36,015 nt of DNA from JAPUME01 sp964605715 (GCA_964605715.1 CAZSDV010000019.1:1-36015), one strand, 5' to 3'. Numbered from the stretch's first letter, positions 1 through 8,376 are shown. Notes: generated from the sequence alone by a model not told the origin. Made by a program: numbers and translations.

Positions 1-2040
1 GGCCGCATCTCGAACCAGTTCCGCTGAAAGCCTTAATCGTGCTTGCCGCCCCAGGAATTTGTTTGCAGGAGCAAGATCGTTAAGTTTGTTGCGCTTAGCG
101 GAGGATTGCCGATAGGTGGCTGACATTACAATAAGCTTGTGTATTTGTTTCAAGTCCCAGCCACTATCCATAAATTCAACGGATAGCCAATCTAGAAGTT
201 CAGGATGAGTAGGAGCGGTACCCCGAGTACCAAAGTCTTCTGAGGTTTCAACCAATCCTCGGCCGAAGTATTCTTGCCAAATTCGGTTTACCGCGACTCG
301 CGCTGACAATGGATTCTCCCTTGAAACAATCCAACGAGCCAAACGCAACCGAGAAGGCTCAGGGCTATTTGGCATCGGTGGTAGCACTGCAGGAGTACCG
401 GGAAAAACCTCAATTCCTTTTCTCAGGTAATCACCTCGAAAGAGGATATGGGATTTTTTTGGAGTAGGGTTTTCTGATAATGTTAGTGCCTCAGTAAGAC
501 CAGGATATCTTTGGGCAAGTTTCTGAAGCTTCCCTCCAAGCTCCTTGAACTTTAATTCATCGTATCGTTCTTTTCCTTCACCTAAATGGTACCAACTTAC
601 AAAAAAATCGGTCAACCTCTCTCGCTCCTTAGGGGAGCGCTGAGAAGGTTTTTTTTGGAGAATACCGTGTCCGCGATCTATAAACTTTCCCAGTGTGTCC
701 AAGGTAACATCGTAGGGTACGTCCAGACCTGGATTCTCGGCTGCCCATTTAGTTTTGGCTTCCCATTTAGCCTGGATTTCAGAAACCCCGTACTCCTTAA
801 GCAACGAGGCCCGCTCCTTCTCAAGCTTAGGACGCCCCTTCAGATAGGGCCCCATTTCGCCAGGAAGTGGTGTCTCAATATTTACTTCGCTGGCCGAATT
901 AAAAAAAGAAAACATTCGGTAATAATCCCTCTGTGTGAAGGGGTCGTATTTGTGGTCATGGCACCGTGCACATCCCACAGTGAGCCCCAACCACACCGAA
1001 CCTAGGGTTTCAGTTCGATCCATTACCCGCTCGATACGAAAACGTTCCAGGCTCACGCCACCTTCCCGGTTAGTCAATGTGTTACGGTGAAATCCTGTGG
1101 CTACCCTTTGTTCCAAAGTTGGCTTCGGAAGCAGGTCCCCAGCAATTTGCTGGATGCTAAACTCGTCGAAAGGCATGTTTCGATTTAGTGATTCGATTAC
1201 CCAGTCGCGCCAACGCCATGCATGTGGGCGCGGAAGGTCTTTTTCATACCCATCGCTATCTGCATAACGAGCAAGGTCCATCCAATGACGGGCCCACTTT
1301 TCCCCATAATGCGGAGAGGCCAGCAATTGGTCAACCAAACGCTCATAGGAATCTGGAGTGCTGTCAGTCAAATACCTGTTGAGCTCCTCAATCGTAGGAG
1401 GCAAACCTATTATGTCAAGGCTCAACCGTCGGATCAGGGTAGCCTGATCCGCTTCCGGAGAGGGAATAATGTTCTTGCTGTCAAGTTTGGCGAGCACAAA
1501 AGTGTCAATCGGATTCCGCACCTTAGACGGATCCTTTACGTTGGGCAATAATGCCTTCTGAGGAGGACTAAATGCGTAATGTGGGTGGCGGGTAACGCTT
1601 GAATCTTCTTGCGATAACGCAGCCTGACCATCCCAGTGCGCACCTTGGTCAATCCATGCACGTAACAGACCAACTTGGCTTGGCATAAGACGTTCACCAC
1701 TCATTGGCATAACCAAATCTTGATTCAATCCTGCCACTAAATGGATTAGTTTGCTCTTGGAGCTTCTTCCAGGCAGGATGACGGGGCCGGAATATCCACC
1801 AGTCATGGCGTCTTTTGGCCTGTCAAGACGCAGCCCACCCATCTGATTTTTGGCCCCGTGACAAATGAGACATTTCTGCTCAAACAGTGGGGCAATGTCC
1901 CGTTTAAAATCAACTTTGAAACTTGCCCTCGTGGGTAATTGTAAGCTTTTCACTTCATCTTGAGGGCGAGGCGCAGCCCCCATGCCAGGAAGGAATAAAT
2001 GGATAAATAGTGCAGGTAATACTAAATATTTCGTAATCAT
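1..2040 (-). CDS. Planctomycete-type cytochrome C / DUF1549 / DUF1553 protein, 3' end cut by window edge
   Basis: I read one uninterrupted frame of 680 codons from an ATG at 2040 down to base 1, with no stop, so the C-terminus lies outside the window. Residues 1-22 look like a Sec signal peptide. A PSCyt1 domain follows with a heme-binding CLICH motif (C57, C60, H61). The central DUF1549 (PSCyt2) domain carries a second CxxCH-like motif, CARCHDHKYDP, starting at C357. The DUF1553 (PSD1) domain begins near residue 485 with the typical RLARWIVSRENPLSARVAVNRIW stretch (residues partly quoted). Such proteins are exported; their function is poorly known, with roles in polysaccharide oxidation or c-type electron transfer proposed. 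The usual partner is a DUF1501 gene downstream, which here would lie off the edge. It is divergent from the enolase-family gene at 2360. Family assignment is firm, biochemical role is not. Confidence 0.93.
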   Translation of the reverse strand, partial: MITKYLVLPALFIHLFLPGMGAAPRPQDEVKSLQLPTRASFKVDFKRDIAPLFEQKCLICHGAKNQMGGLRLDRPKDAMTGGYSGPVILPGRSSKSKLIHLVAGLNQDLVMPMSGERLMPSQVGLLRAWIDQGAHWDGQAALSQEDSSVTRHPHYAFSPPQKALLPNVKDPSKVRNPIDTFVLAKLDSKNIIPSPEADQATLIRRLSLDIIGLPPTIEELNRYLTDSTPDSYERLVDQLLASPHYGEKWARHWMDLARYADSDGYEKDLPRPHAWRWRDWVIESLNRNMPFDEFSIQQIAGDLLPKPTLEQRVATGFHRNTLTNREGGVSLERFRIERVMDRTETLGSVWLGLTVGCARCHDHKYDPFTQRDYYRMFSFFNSASEVNIETPLPGEMGPYLKGRPKLEKERASLLKEYGVSEIQAKWEAKTKWAAENPGLDVPYDVTLDTLGKFIDRGHGILQKKPSQRSPKERERLTDFFVSWYHLGEGKERYDELKFKELGGKLQKLAQRYPGLTEALTLSENPTPKKSHILFRGDYLRKGIEVFPGTPAVLPPMPNSPEPSRLRLARWIVSRENPLSARVAVNRIWQEYFGRGLVETSEDFGTRGTAPTHPELLDWLSVEFMDSGWDLKQIHKLIVMSATYRQSSAKRNKLNDLAPANKFLGRQARLRLSAELVRDAA

Positions 2041-2359
2041 GGAATTCGCACCTATGAAGACCCGAGGTTACTATTAATGGAGGGACAATTCAACAAATCC
2101 TCTTGTAAATGTATTTGCCAATTTAAAATCTATAAGTCGGTCCAAATTTAATTAAGTACGGTGGAAATTTTGAACCTCTGATTATCTTGTTCTAGTAATA
2201 GTTTATCAACAATTCGAGAAGGATAGATAATTCACACAAAACTAGAATGGTAATTAGAGTCAATTGCAACTTTTCTGTTTTTTTTAATTTGCAACTTGCT
2301 TGATCTTTAATGACGGTTAATTATGGAACCACCTCAAACTTAATTCATAGGGGGAAACC
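2041..2359. other. Divergent AT-rich intergenic region
   Basis: No coding sequence is visible in this stretch between two divergent starts. It must hold promoters for both flanking genes. The 9-mer TTGCAACTT occurs twice, at 2264-2272 and 2289-2297, 25 bases apart, just upstream of the candidate plus-strand promoter. A purine-rich ribosome binding site (AGGGGGAAACC) precedes the ATG at 2360. Confidence 0.6.
2296..2323 (+). promoter_or_regulatory. Candidate sigma-70 promoter for the enolase-family gene
   Basis: A -35-like TTGCTT at 2296-2301 and a -10-like TAATTA at 2318-2323 are separated by 16 bases, upstream of the ATG at 2360. The match is moderate and the region is AT-rich, so chance similarity is possible. 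Confidence 0.25.
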
Positions 2360-3739
2360 ATGGAAAGACGCAATTTAATGAAAGGTCTGGCAAGTGGCGC
2401 AGCACTAAACATGGCTGGCCTGCTGGCCCGGCGAGACCTCAGGGCCAAACCAACACCACAGGAAATAAAGGCTAGGCGTGGCCTGCCTTCATTAAAAATC
2501 ACCAATGTGAAAACGATTCTGACAGCTCCACCAAGAATTCGACTGGTAGTGGTAAAATTAGAAACTAATGAACCTGGGCTCTACGGGCTAGGCTGTGCCA
2601 CATTTACGCAAAGAGCTAAGGCCGTCGTAACGGCTATCGATGAGTTCCTCCGACCATTCCTCATCGGTAAAGATCCAGACCATATTGAAGACATCTGGCA
2701 GTCAATGTACGTTAGCTCCTATTGGCGCAACGGCCCGGTCCTCTACAACGCTATGAGTGGAGTAGATCAAGCCCTTTGGGACATCAAAGGTAAACGAGCC
2801 AACATGCCCGTCTATCAGTTGTTGGGTGGAAAAACACGCATGGCCGCTGACTGCTACGCACACGCATCTGGATCAAGCTTTGAGGAGGTAGAGGAAAATG
2901 TTCGAAAACTAATGAGCGAAGGCTTCCGGCACATTCGAATTCAAGTAGGTATTCCTGGAATGGCCACTTACGGAGCTCGCTCTACAGCTGATCCTTTACC
3001 TGAAGTGTCTAATCTTCCGCCACCACCCGCCGGGCCTCCACAAAAAAGAATTTATGAACCTGCTCCCTATGTTCGCATGGTCCCAAAACTGTTTGAACAC
3101 ATTCGGAAGAAGGTTGGTGAAGAATTGGAGCTTCTACACGACATTCACGAGCGAATCTCTCCCGATCAGGCGGTTTACTTATGCAAGGAACTGGAGCAAT
3201 TTCGTCCATTTTTTGTCGAGGATCCATTTCCACCAGAACAGATTGGGTACTTCCGGCATGTGCGCATGCAGTGTGCGACACCGATCGCCATGGGAGAGCT
3301 GTTCAATAGTCCACACGAATTTGTTGGTCTGATAACAGACCGGCTAATTGACTACATTCGCATCCACATCTCACAGATTGGTGGGCTCACGCCAGCCCGG
3401 AAACTAGCAGCATTATGTGAGTGGTTTGGTGTACGGACAGCATGGCATGGACCAGGAGATGTCTCTCCTGTTGGTCATGCCGCAAACATTGCACTCGATC
3501 TTGCGTGTTACAACTTTGGCATCCAAGAAAGCCACAAGTTTCCGGCTGAGACACAGGAGGTCTTTCCTGGTTGCCCACGCCTTGAAAACGGCTATTTCTG
3601 GGCTAATGAATCGCCAGGCTGGGGAATTGATGTTGATGAGAAGCTTGCTGCAAAGTATAGCCCTGACCGCTTACCTGAACCTTTTGACTACGACTGGGGA
3701 GACACGCGGCGGCGAGACGGGTCCGTGATTCGGCCTTAG
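2360..3739 (+). CDS. Tat-exported enolase-superfamily sugar-acid dehydratase, mannonate dehydratase (ManD/RspA)-like
   Basis: The 459-residue product matches the ManD/RspA branch of the mandelate racemase/muconate lactonizing family. These enzymes remove water from acid sugars such as D-mannonate or D-gluconate using Mg2+. The expected metal ligands are visible as D261 (LLHDIH), E287 (FVEDP) and E313 (AMGELFN). H263 sits two residues after the first ligand, as in ManD, and H363 (WHGPGD) is in the late active-site strand. Y166 in CYAHASG is in the place of the catalytic tyrosine. The N-terminus ERRNLMKGL followed by a hydrophobic stretch is a twin-arginine signal, so the enzyme is probably exported, which is uncommon for this family as characterised. 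The start is supported by AGGGGGAAACC just before the ATG. The exact substrate cannot be read from sequence. The D-gluconate- or mannonate-type activity is low or absent in many ManD-like proteins, so it could be a non-catalytic or different dehydratase. Confidence 0.88.
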   Translation: MERRNLMKGLASGAALNMAGLLARRDLRAKPTPQEIKARRGLPSLKITNVKTILTAPPRIRLVVVKLETNEPGLYGLGCATFTQRAKAVVTAIDEFLRPFLIGKDPDHIEDIWQSMYVSSYWRNGPVLYNAMSGVDQALWDIKGKRANMPVYQLLGGKTRMAADCYAHASGSSFEEVEENVRKLMSEGFRHIRIQVGIPGMATYGARSTADPLPEVSNLPPPPAGPPQKRIYEPAPYVRMVPKLFEHIRKKVGEELELLHDIHERISPDQAVYLCKELEQFRPFFVEDPFPPEQIGYFRHVRMQCATPIAMGELFNSPHEFVGLITDRLIDYIRIHISQIGGLTPARKLAALCEWFGVRTAWHGPGDVSPVGHAANIALDLACYNFGIQESHKFPAETQEVFPGCPRLENGYFWANESPGWGIDVDEKLAAKYSPDRLPEPFDYDWGDTRRRDGSVIRP

Positions 3740-3881
3740 TCTCTGGATACCTTTTCAGGCTCAACCTTGCCCTAAAAGCGTAGAGAAATTCCCTGTAACT
3801 ATAATTTGTTCCGCTTCCAAAAAATAAGCCAGTTCTTCGAAAAATAATTTCTGCGTTCGGATGTAGTTATGTTTTTCTTGG

Positions 3882-4982
3882 TTAGTGAGGGCTAGCATAA
3901 TAACCACGGCGAGCCTGTACCTTTGATTTGGCGCTTGTTACACGAACATCAACCTTACGGAATCCCGCACGCCCACCGGTAGTCGGAGTGTAGCCTAGAC
4001 TATACTGGGAGCGCAGCTCTTCTGCGATTTCTTCAAAAGCATCCCCCATGTTTCTTGCCTTCCTCACCTTGATCACTCGCCCACCGGTATGACGGCTTAG
4101 CCTCTTAAGTGCTGAACCTCCTCCCATGCGCCCGAATACACCCTGGCCAGAAACAGGGAGAGCGTAGATCACGGTGTTGGCTCTTTGCACAGAGGAGATC
4201 GCAAAAGATAACTCTGTCTGGCTACCTTGATCCTGCCCATCAGAAAGTAAGATTAGAACTTTACGCCCTACTTCATCGGCAAGCTGTTCATTAGCTGCAA
4301 GATATACTGCATCGTAAAGAAGTGTACCGGCAGGTGACTTGTTTGGAAAAGTAGGTGGGATTGACGAAGGCCTGGTGCTGGGTACAGGATAGCGGCCTGG
4401 GAAAGGAGATTGCCCACCCCCCGGATAGTTTCCTGGCCCATACACAGGTACTGCTCCGCCAGCATTAATAACTACGGAGTCAATGGCTTCCGACAAATCT
4501 CGCATGTCATTGGTAAAATCTTGGCGCAAAGTAACCTCCAAATCAAAATTGATGACAAAAGCCAAGTCAGTTGGTCTCAGAACCCGACTTAAAAAGAGCT
4601 TGGCTTGGTTTTTTTCGACCTCAAGGAAGTTGACCACACTGCCACTGGTATCGATCAACAATCCAATCGTTAGAGGGGTTTCTGTCTCACGAGAAAAATA
4701 GCGAATCTCTTGCCGCACGCCATCCTCTCGGATCTCAAAATCATCGCGGTCAAGATCGGTAACTAGATTTCCTTTCGGATCCCTTACAACGGCCAGAATG
4801 TTAACTACTTTAGTTTCAACACGCACCGTAGATGCAGCGCTCTTGGACTTAATTTCTTTTCTTTGAGTCAAAAAATAGGAAACTGCATTACCGCAAAAAA
4901 CAACGCCCACCAAAAAAACTCCGAAAAGTCTTTGAACTCCTACTCGGACAAGAAAACAACGATTAGATCTATCTTTAATCAA
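3882..4982 (-). CDS. VWFA domain protein of the Acidobacterial VWFA-related type
   Basis: The product is 366 residues. A hydrophobic segment at about residues 14-32 is a signal anchor or uncleaved signal. The conserved lead-in (RVETKVVNILAVVRD, then DLDRDDFEIREDGV) is followed by a von Willebrand A domain with a MIDAS motif DTSGS at 111-115 and a later LLSDGQD metal-site segment. This layout is typical of the VWFA-related domain described from Acidobacteria; such proteins are thought to mediate extracytoplasmic protein binding. Between about residues 170 and 215 there is a Pro/Gly-rich insertion (NYPGGGQSPFPGRYP and similar), probably a surface loop. The frame opens with TTG, preceded by AGAGGG eight bases upstream; an ATG-started version in frame is not available nearby. 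It stands alone, convergent with the enolase-family gene. Partner unknown. Confidence 0.88.
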   Translation of the reverse strand: MIKDRSNRCFLVRVGVQRLFGVFLVGVVFCGNAVSYFLTQRKEIKSKSAASTVRVETKVVNILAVVRDPKGNLVTDLDRDDFEIREDGVRQEIRYFSRETETPLTIGLLIDTSGSVVNFLEVEKNQAKLFLSRVLRPTDLAFVINFDLEVTLRQDFTNDMRDLSEAIDSVVINAGGAVPVYGPGNYPGGGQSPFPGRYPVPSTRPSSIPPTFPNKSPAGTLLYDAVYLAANEQLADEVGRKVLILLSDGQDQGSQTELSFAISSVQRANTVIYALPVSGQGVFGRMGGGSALKRLSRHTGGRVIKVRKARNMGDAFEEIAEELRSQYSLGYTPTTGGRAGFRKVDVRVTSAKSKVQARRGYYASPH

Positions 4983-5200
4983 ATCAACATCCCTCTCATG
5001 AACTTGGATGCGTAGAAACCGCTATAAGTTGACCAAGCCAAACTGGATACTCCCGTCTTTTTGGCATTACAGTTTTAACCATATGTAATTACCTTCTTGC
5101 CAATTTAAGATTGTTGGAAAAAATAAGGGATTACCCTAACACCCTTACCACAGTAACAGAGGTTTATTTCTCGCGGGAACTATCAATCTTCGATGGGTTT

Positions 5201-5686
5201 CTATTTCACTGACCAGCAGCCCAGCAACTGACGAATGGTTACAAGTTGACCAATGTGGTACGCATTGTGGTCTGCGACCAAAAAGGCCTCGCGCAACAGG
5301 GTTTGTCCGGTTCCATGCGGAATTTTGGCAAAGAGATTCTTTTTGGGATCCACTACTAATTTCTGCATGGCTTTCAGATCTTTTTGGAATAAATACACAC
5401 TTTTTTCCCACGCGTCTCCATTTGCTGGAACCTCCGAGCTAGGCCAGTACCCATCAGGGTAGTTGGGCGAGACATGCTTGGGATTACGGCTGAATTCAAG
5501 GATATCCCACTGGGCAATCCGCATATGTTCAATAAGGCTCCAAGCGGTATGAGGAACACCAGCAAGCTTGAACCCGCAGAGACGATTAGGAAAATCAGAG
5601 ACGGCCCTCTCGAAATCTACGTGCGCTCCACGCCCCCGAAGCAAGTTAACAACATGATTGCGTAAATCTTTTTCGCCCTTCAGCAT
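5201..5686 (-). CDS. DinB/YfiT-like four-helix metal-binding protein
   Basis: A 161-residue protein of the DinB superfamily, which are helical-bundle proteins using three histidines to bind a divalent metal; known members include thiol-dependent transferases. Counting from the ATG at 5686, the likely ligands are H54 (in LIEHMRIAQWD) and the pair H140/H144 (in ADHNAYHIGQL), the standard DinB arrangement. I chose the ATG at 5686 because family members begin at this point (MLKGEKDLRNH) and GAGTGG lies seven bases upstream. A GTG at 5701 would add five residues. It is a single gene in the minus direction, about 220 bases upstream of the VWA gene in transcriptional order. Substrate unknown. Confidence 0.85.
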   Translation of the reverse strand: MLKGEKDLRNHVVNLLRGRGAHVDFERAVSDFPNRLCGFKLAGVPHTAWSLIEHMRIAQWDILEFSRNPKHVSPNYPDGYWPSSEVPANGDAWEKSVYLFQKDLKAMQKLVVDPKKNLFAKIPHGTGQTLLREAFLVADHNAYHIGQLVTIRQLLGCWSVK

Positions 5687-6046
5687 ATTGTATCCACTCA
5701 CGCCTGGACTTCAGCAACTCGACCATCAACGTTAAAAACGTTAATTTTAAACCATCCACAAACCAAAGGCTTGCGTCTGAATAATTATTAGTAGGATCCC
5801 CGGAAAAAATAAACGTGGACATTACTCAAACTTTAAATTTAACAAACCGTTCCGTAGCTTGAGTTCTTTTGTTCATGATAATCTAAATAATCCTACAAAA
5901 ACACCCTAAGATACCTGGAAAAATTAATCTAATCTTTTGATAATCATGGCACCCAGCAACAAAATTCAAAGAAGTTTGTCGCCCAAAAAATGCCAAATTT
6001 TGATAAGATTTTACAGTAGCCACACTAATAGAAATTGGATTAGATC
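5687..6046. other. AT-rich intergenic region, no gene seen
   Basis: There is no supportable coding frame. It contains the repeated palindromic hexamer AACGTT at 5728-5733 and 5737-5742 separated by AAA, shortly upstream of the DinB-like gene start on the minus strand. The right half must include the promoter of the outer-membrane gene at 6047, but I see no clear -35/-10 pair and no strong ribosome binding site before its ATG. Confidence 0.5.
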
Positions 6047-7114
6047 ATGACAATTAAGTTTATAAAAATATTTATTTTAGGTAACTTGGGAATCGCATTA
6101 ACTCTCTTGCCTGCATACGCAGATGGTATGGCTATTTCTCATGGGCCGATCGGCGTAATGGGTGATCATATTCACAAAAAAGGTCAATCCATGATTTCCG
6201 TGCGTCTGATGCACATGACTATGAAAGGTACCGCCCTAGATGGCAGAAGCATCTCGGACTCTGAAATATTAGATCTTCCTAACCCTTTTTCCTCTTTGCC
6301 AAATATGCCAATGAAGCTGAGTGTTATTCCAGAAATTATGTCAATGAGGATGGTCATGTTGGGGGGAATGTACACTCCTTCTGACAACTTAACTTTAATG
6401 GGCATGGCAATGTTCAATCAGAAAGGAATGGAATTAAACACCTACAGGGGAATGATGGGAAGAGAGTATCTGGGATCCTTCGACAAATCGAGTTCTGATT
6501 TATCAAATATATCGATAAGAGGTCTTTACAAACTTTTTAAAAATCGTCACACACGATCACATGTACATTTGGGTTTTCAGAAGGGTGTAGGTGAGAATAC
6601 TAGAAGTGGTAACGTTTTAACCCCTATGAATATATGGAGCTCTACTACACTTCCATATGGAATGCAGAGTAGTGATCGCTCATTAAGAATAATTTCTGGA
6701 GTAACCAACGTATCCAAATTCGGAGGCTTTGTTTTGGGCAACCAACTTGTCTTCAACTCTGCAATTGAAAAAGCGGATTGGGTTCTCGGGAATATTTTGG
6801 AGTTTGACTCTTGGGCTCAAAGAGCACTTCACCGAAAACTTTCGTACTCAGTGCGACTCAACTACAAAAGAGAAGGTGCGCTAGGCGGACAGGACAATAC
6901 CATCATGGCGCCCGTCCAAACTGCAGACCCTAGCAACTACGGTGGTCAAATTTTAAACTTAGGATTAGGTATAAATTCGGTTTTCCGTTTCTTTGGCAAT
7001 AAGCGTAAAGATCGGATTGCTTTTGAATTTATTTTTCCATTGTGGCAAGTTAAAAATGGACTACAAATGAACGATAGCTTCACGTTCGTGATGGGGTACC
7101 AAAGAATGTTCTAA
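6047..7114 (+). CDS. Methionine-rich outer-membrane beta-barrel protein, putative transporter/copper-associated
   Basis: The product is 355 residues with a signal peptide ending near AYA (about residue 25). The mature N-terminus contains GPIGVMGDHIHKKGQ, then the motif SVRLMHMTMKG, then MKLSVIPEIMSMRMVMLGGMYTPSDNLTLMGMAMF. This pattern (MGDHxHKKGE start, SxRxMxMxMxG, GxMYAPSDxLTLMxM) belongs to putative outer-membrane transporters often annotated only as transporter and repeatedly found next to multicopper oxidases and copper-resistance genes. Alternating polar and hydrophobic strands continue to a C-terminal FVMGYQRMF, as expected of a beta-barrel ending in an aromatic residue. The methionine and histidine density suggests Cu(I) contact, but no copper oxidase or exporter is next to it here. 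Copper function is inference; the barrel-family assignment is reasonable. The downstream neighbour is hidden by an N gap 10 bases after the stop. Confidence 0.75.
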   Translation: MTIKFIKIFILGNLGIALTLLPAYADGMAISHGPIGVMGDHIHKKGQSMISVRLMHMTMKGTALDGRSISDSEILDLPNPFSSLPNMPMKLSVIPEIMSMRMVMLGGMYTPSDNLTLMGMAMFNQKGMELNTYRGMMGREYLGSFDKSSSDLSNISIRGLYKLFKNRHTRSHVHLGFQKGVGENTRSGNVLTPMNIWSSTTLPYGMQSSDRSLRIISGVTNVSKFGGFVLGNQLVFNSAIEKADWVLGNILEFDSWAQRALHRKLSYSVRLNYKREGALGGQDNTIMAPVQTADPSNYGGQILNLGLGINSVFRFFGNKRKDRIAFEFIFPLWQVKNGLQMNDSFTFVMGYQRMF

Positions 7115-7124
7115 TAACAAAATN

Positions 7125-7134
7125 NNNNNNNNNA
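7125..7134. other. Assembly gap (10 N)
   Basis: Ten N bases mark a scaffold join of unknown true length. The outer-membrane gene at 6047 and the sequence beyond may not be as close as drawn. Confidence 0.99.
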
Positions 7135-7406
7135 ATCCATTGTGAACGACACCTGTGATTTCACTCCCAATAGCTGAAGAGTGGTGTTGCTGATTGTATC
7201 AGAATTTCAAAAGTAGTCAATATTTCTGATGCATATCCTTATCAGTTGAACTACCTAGAAATGAAAACTGGAAGAAATTTCTGATATAAATAAGGATGAA
7301 ACAGGCCCATTCTGGTTAAAGTCTCTTTCTCTTATCAGGCCGTTTTACTTAATTGTCGCTTTACAAACTTCATCAATATTCTCAGAAGAAACACTAATGT
7401 CATCTC
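7135..7406. other. Non-coding, possibly decayed region after the gap
   Basis: I see no convincing gene. There are scattered short repeats, for example ATCAGAA near 7199 and two copies of TTCTGAT near 7228 and 7279, and an inverted pair ATATCCTTAT / ATAAGGAT. They could be remnants of a mobile element end, but no target-site duplication or transposase is visible. Confidence 0.4.
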
Positions 7407-7602
7407 TCACCTCTTTGCCTTTCTTCTTCCATCTTTGATGTTGGGTAGATTCTTCCGAAGTCGTTCCACTTCCCTTCTAGACCAAAGCCTTATCCTTACC
7501 CCGCAGATATTTTGCACTGCCGGAGGCCTTATCTTACCGCTGCAACGTTACTCGATCAATACCAAGCTCATTGGCCGCTTGCCGTGTAGAGAACATTTTC
7601 AT
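7407..7602 (-). pseudogene. Frameshifted small helix-turn-helix (excisionase/MerR-like) protein gene
   Basis: Reading the minus strand from an ATG at 7602 gives MKMFSTRQAANELGIDRVTL followed by QR and then a stop. This is the start of a small HTH protein. Shifting frame immediately after, the strand continues as IRPPAVQNICGVRIRLWSR, then REVERLRKNLPNIKDGRR, and a stop at 7407. Together the two halves match the usual plan of 60-80 residue HTH proteins (winged HTH, then RLWT/SxxxVExxRKxLPxIxxGRK). The total of 196 bases is not a multiple of three, consistent with one small insertion or deletion near 7535 and loss of the middle codons. I see no other genes of a phage or plasmid next to it. It was overlooked by simple frame calling because both halves are short. 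Confidence 0.7.
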
Positions 7603-7703
7603 TGCCTCACCATTGTAACAGATGCCATACCTTTGTTGCATATATAAAAATACCCATCAAGGATATCTTACTGAGTTAACATTTCTTTAAAAAGGAGGGT
7701 TTT

Positions 7704-7886
7704 ATGTCAATAATTGATAGAGCTATATTGATCGTCCTTGCTTTGGGAGTGTGGTGTCTTGTTTTTTTGTCACCTTCCCCCACTACCGCTCATACTGATA
7801 ACTCGCATTATTGTGACGGGTACATTGGAGAAGCAGTAGAAGGTGGGCATGTTTCAGTAGAATGTTCTCACTATCGCAGACATTAA
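7704..7886 (+). CDS. Small exported or membrane protein, 60 aa, unknown function
   Basis: The ATG at 7704 is preceded by a strong AGGAGGG site at 7693-7699. The product has a hydrophobic segment at about residues 7-23 (ending before SPSPTTAH), fitting a Sec signal or single membrane anchor with an SPTTAH cleavage-like end. The remaining 30 residues hold two cysteines (C37, C54) that could form a disulfide, and several histidines. I do not recognise a named family, though short proteins with an ILALGVWCLVF-type anchor followed by a PTTAH-like segment and a tiny extracytoplasmic domain are seen in marine bacteria. It lies 13 bases upstream of the next gene, so the two are probably co-transcribed. 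Confidence 0.65.
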   Translation: MSIIDRAILIVLALGVWCLVFLSPSPTTAHTDNSHYCDGYIGEAVEGGHVSVECSHYRRH

Positions 7887-7899
7887 TAAGGGCCATGCT

Positions 7900-8376
7900 A
7901 TGTCAAGTCTCTCTCTTTGGAGAAGGAAAAGATTCCTTTTTCAATGTTCAATATTCATTGGTGTAGGAATCTGGGTGGGGTTTGCTCTTTGTACAAACTA
8001 CGACGATAAACTTGGCGCAAACTATTACTCTTTACTTTTCATCCGCCCAGGAGACAACGTAATCATCACCACCCCTGAATGCTTAGAGTATATGAAAACT
8101 ACAGACGGAAAAAGTGCTTGCTTTGGGAGCCGCGTTCACCTTGCAAAATCTCTGGACTATTACGAAGAGTTCGTAAAAGCTGAAAGTATTGGCGATCACA
8201 TTGGTGGCCAACTAATGATGATAGAAGGTAAAATAGAGGTCCTGTATCCGCTTGCCAATGCAATAGTTTTAGAGAAAGAGTGGCCGATGGTCAAGGTCAG
8301 GATTCTCGAAGGCACAAACGCATTTCAGTTTGGCTGGGTTCCCTGTTCCAATATCACCAACATGAAAAAAGGTTGA
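7900..8376 (+). CDS. Membrane-anchored hypothetical protein, 158 aa
   Basis: A basic N-terminus (LWRRKRF) is followed by one hydrophobic segment at about residues 13-31, then an extracytoplasmic domain with LLFIRPGDNVIITTPE, four more cysteines in pairs spaced for possible disulfides (PECLE, SACFG, VPCSN), and a final GWVPCSNITNM segment. A secreted SH3-like fold is conceivable from the beta-rich pattern ending in a W-x-P-C turn, but this is a guess. It starts 13 bases after the small protein gene and is likely in its operon. AAGG before the ATG is a weak ribosome binding site. I do not recognise a family. Confidence 0.6.
   Translation: MSSLSLWRRKRFLFQCSIFIGVGIWVGFALCTNYDDKLGANYYSLLFIRPGDNVIITTPECLEYMKTTDGKSACFGSRVHLAKSLDYYEEFVKAESIGDHIGGQLMMIEGKIEVLYPLANAIVLEKEWPMVKVRILEGTNAFQFGWVPCSNITNMKKG

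Noticed and set aside
586..1551. Plus-strand open frames opposite the left-end gene
   Set aside because: They are antisense to a continuous 680-codon PSCyt/PSD1 frame with clear domain motifs.
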